Source: Ruminococcaceae bacterium UBA5904 (GTDB lineage Bacteria > Bacillota > Clostridia > Oscillospirales > Acutalibacteraceae). From it: DNA of 21,650 bases. The notes beneath the pieces are model-generated. The model was given only the letters and a program-made list of their open reading frames with translations, searched no databases and was not told where the DNA came from. Position 1 is the first letter of the stretch. Each line of letters begins with the position of its first letter. Below are positions 21,556 through 21,650 of the stretch, one piece after another. The translations under genes and the position numbers were made by a program. The stretch spans positions 1,212 through 22,861 of the forward strand of contig DJEG01000063.1 in the NCBI GenBank assembly GCA_002431305.1. The letters run 5' to 3'.

Positions 21556-21650
21556 CAATAAGAATAAAAATATGTTTGCAACTTCTCGATAAAAAACCTT
21601 TTTAATCTAAAGAAACAAAATATAATTATCTTTTCGGCGTGGTTCAGGTA

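Overview
The window looks like part of a Firmicutes (class Clostridia) chromosome, most likely from an anaerobic gut-type lineage. This rests on canonical sigma-A promoters (several TTGACA-like/TATAAT-like pairs with 17-bp spacing), strong AAGGAG-type ribosome binding sites, AT-rich intergenic DNA with compact hairpin-plus-T-run terminators, and protein families such as a Dlt-like surface-modification operon, GLUG repeats and HxlR. I cannot name a genus from the sequence alone. No rRNA, tRNA, CRISPR array or intact insertion sequence was found.

Region 1 (1-8.1 kb) carries single housekeeping-type genes separated by terminators: a membrane-anchored ECF-sigma-like protein with an external GLUG domain (+), an M20 metallopeptidase and an HD-domain protein (both -), a PutP-type sodium/solute symporter (+) and a degenerate sulfatase-family protein (+). 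Two 96%-identical 103-bp structured repeats lie here in opposite orientation. One is in the 3' untranslated region of the M20 gene. The other sits directly behind a perfect TTGACA-17-TATAAT promoter and forms the 5' part of a predicted non-coding RNA of about 185 nt.

Region 2 (8.1-14.5 kb) is a tight five-gene minus-strand operon: an amino-acid adenylating enzyme (DltA-like), a type III-fold PLP-dependent decarboxylase, an acyl carrier protein (DltC-like), an MBOAT acyltransferase (DltB-like) and a membrane-anchored SGNH protein (DltD-like). The logic matches teichoic-acid D-alanylation: activate an amino acid, load it on a carrier, pass it across the membrane to a surface acceptor. The added decarboxylase suggests a different, purpose-made amino acid substrate. 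This is the strongest candidate in the window for an undescribed system. Upstream lies a gene-poor stretch with a 32/33-bp inverted repeat that encloses two further hairpins.

Region 3 (14.5-19.3 kb) is a divergent pair: a GH38 alpha-mannosidase (-) and a protein with five membrane segments fused to an external GH123/DUF4091-like domain (+). They are separated by two back-to-back promoters and a small dyad.

Region 4 (19.3-21.65 kb) is a tripartite hipBST-type toxin-antitoxin operon (HTH antitoxin HipB, HipA N-terminal-like HipS, kinase HipT with an added zinc-finger-like N-terminus). It is controlled by three 18-bp operators spaced exactly 41 bp apart. It is preceded by an HxlR-family regulator gene whose promoter lies inside a 74-bp dyad. 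The last 290 bases hold a run of hairpins and no gene.
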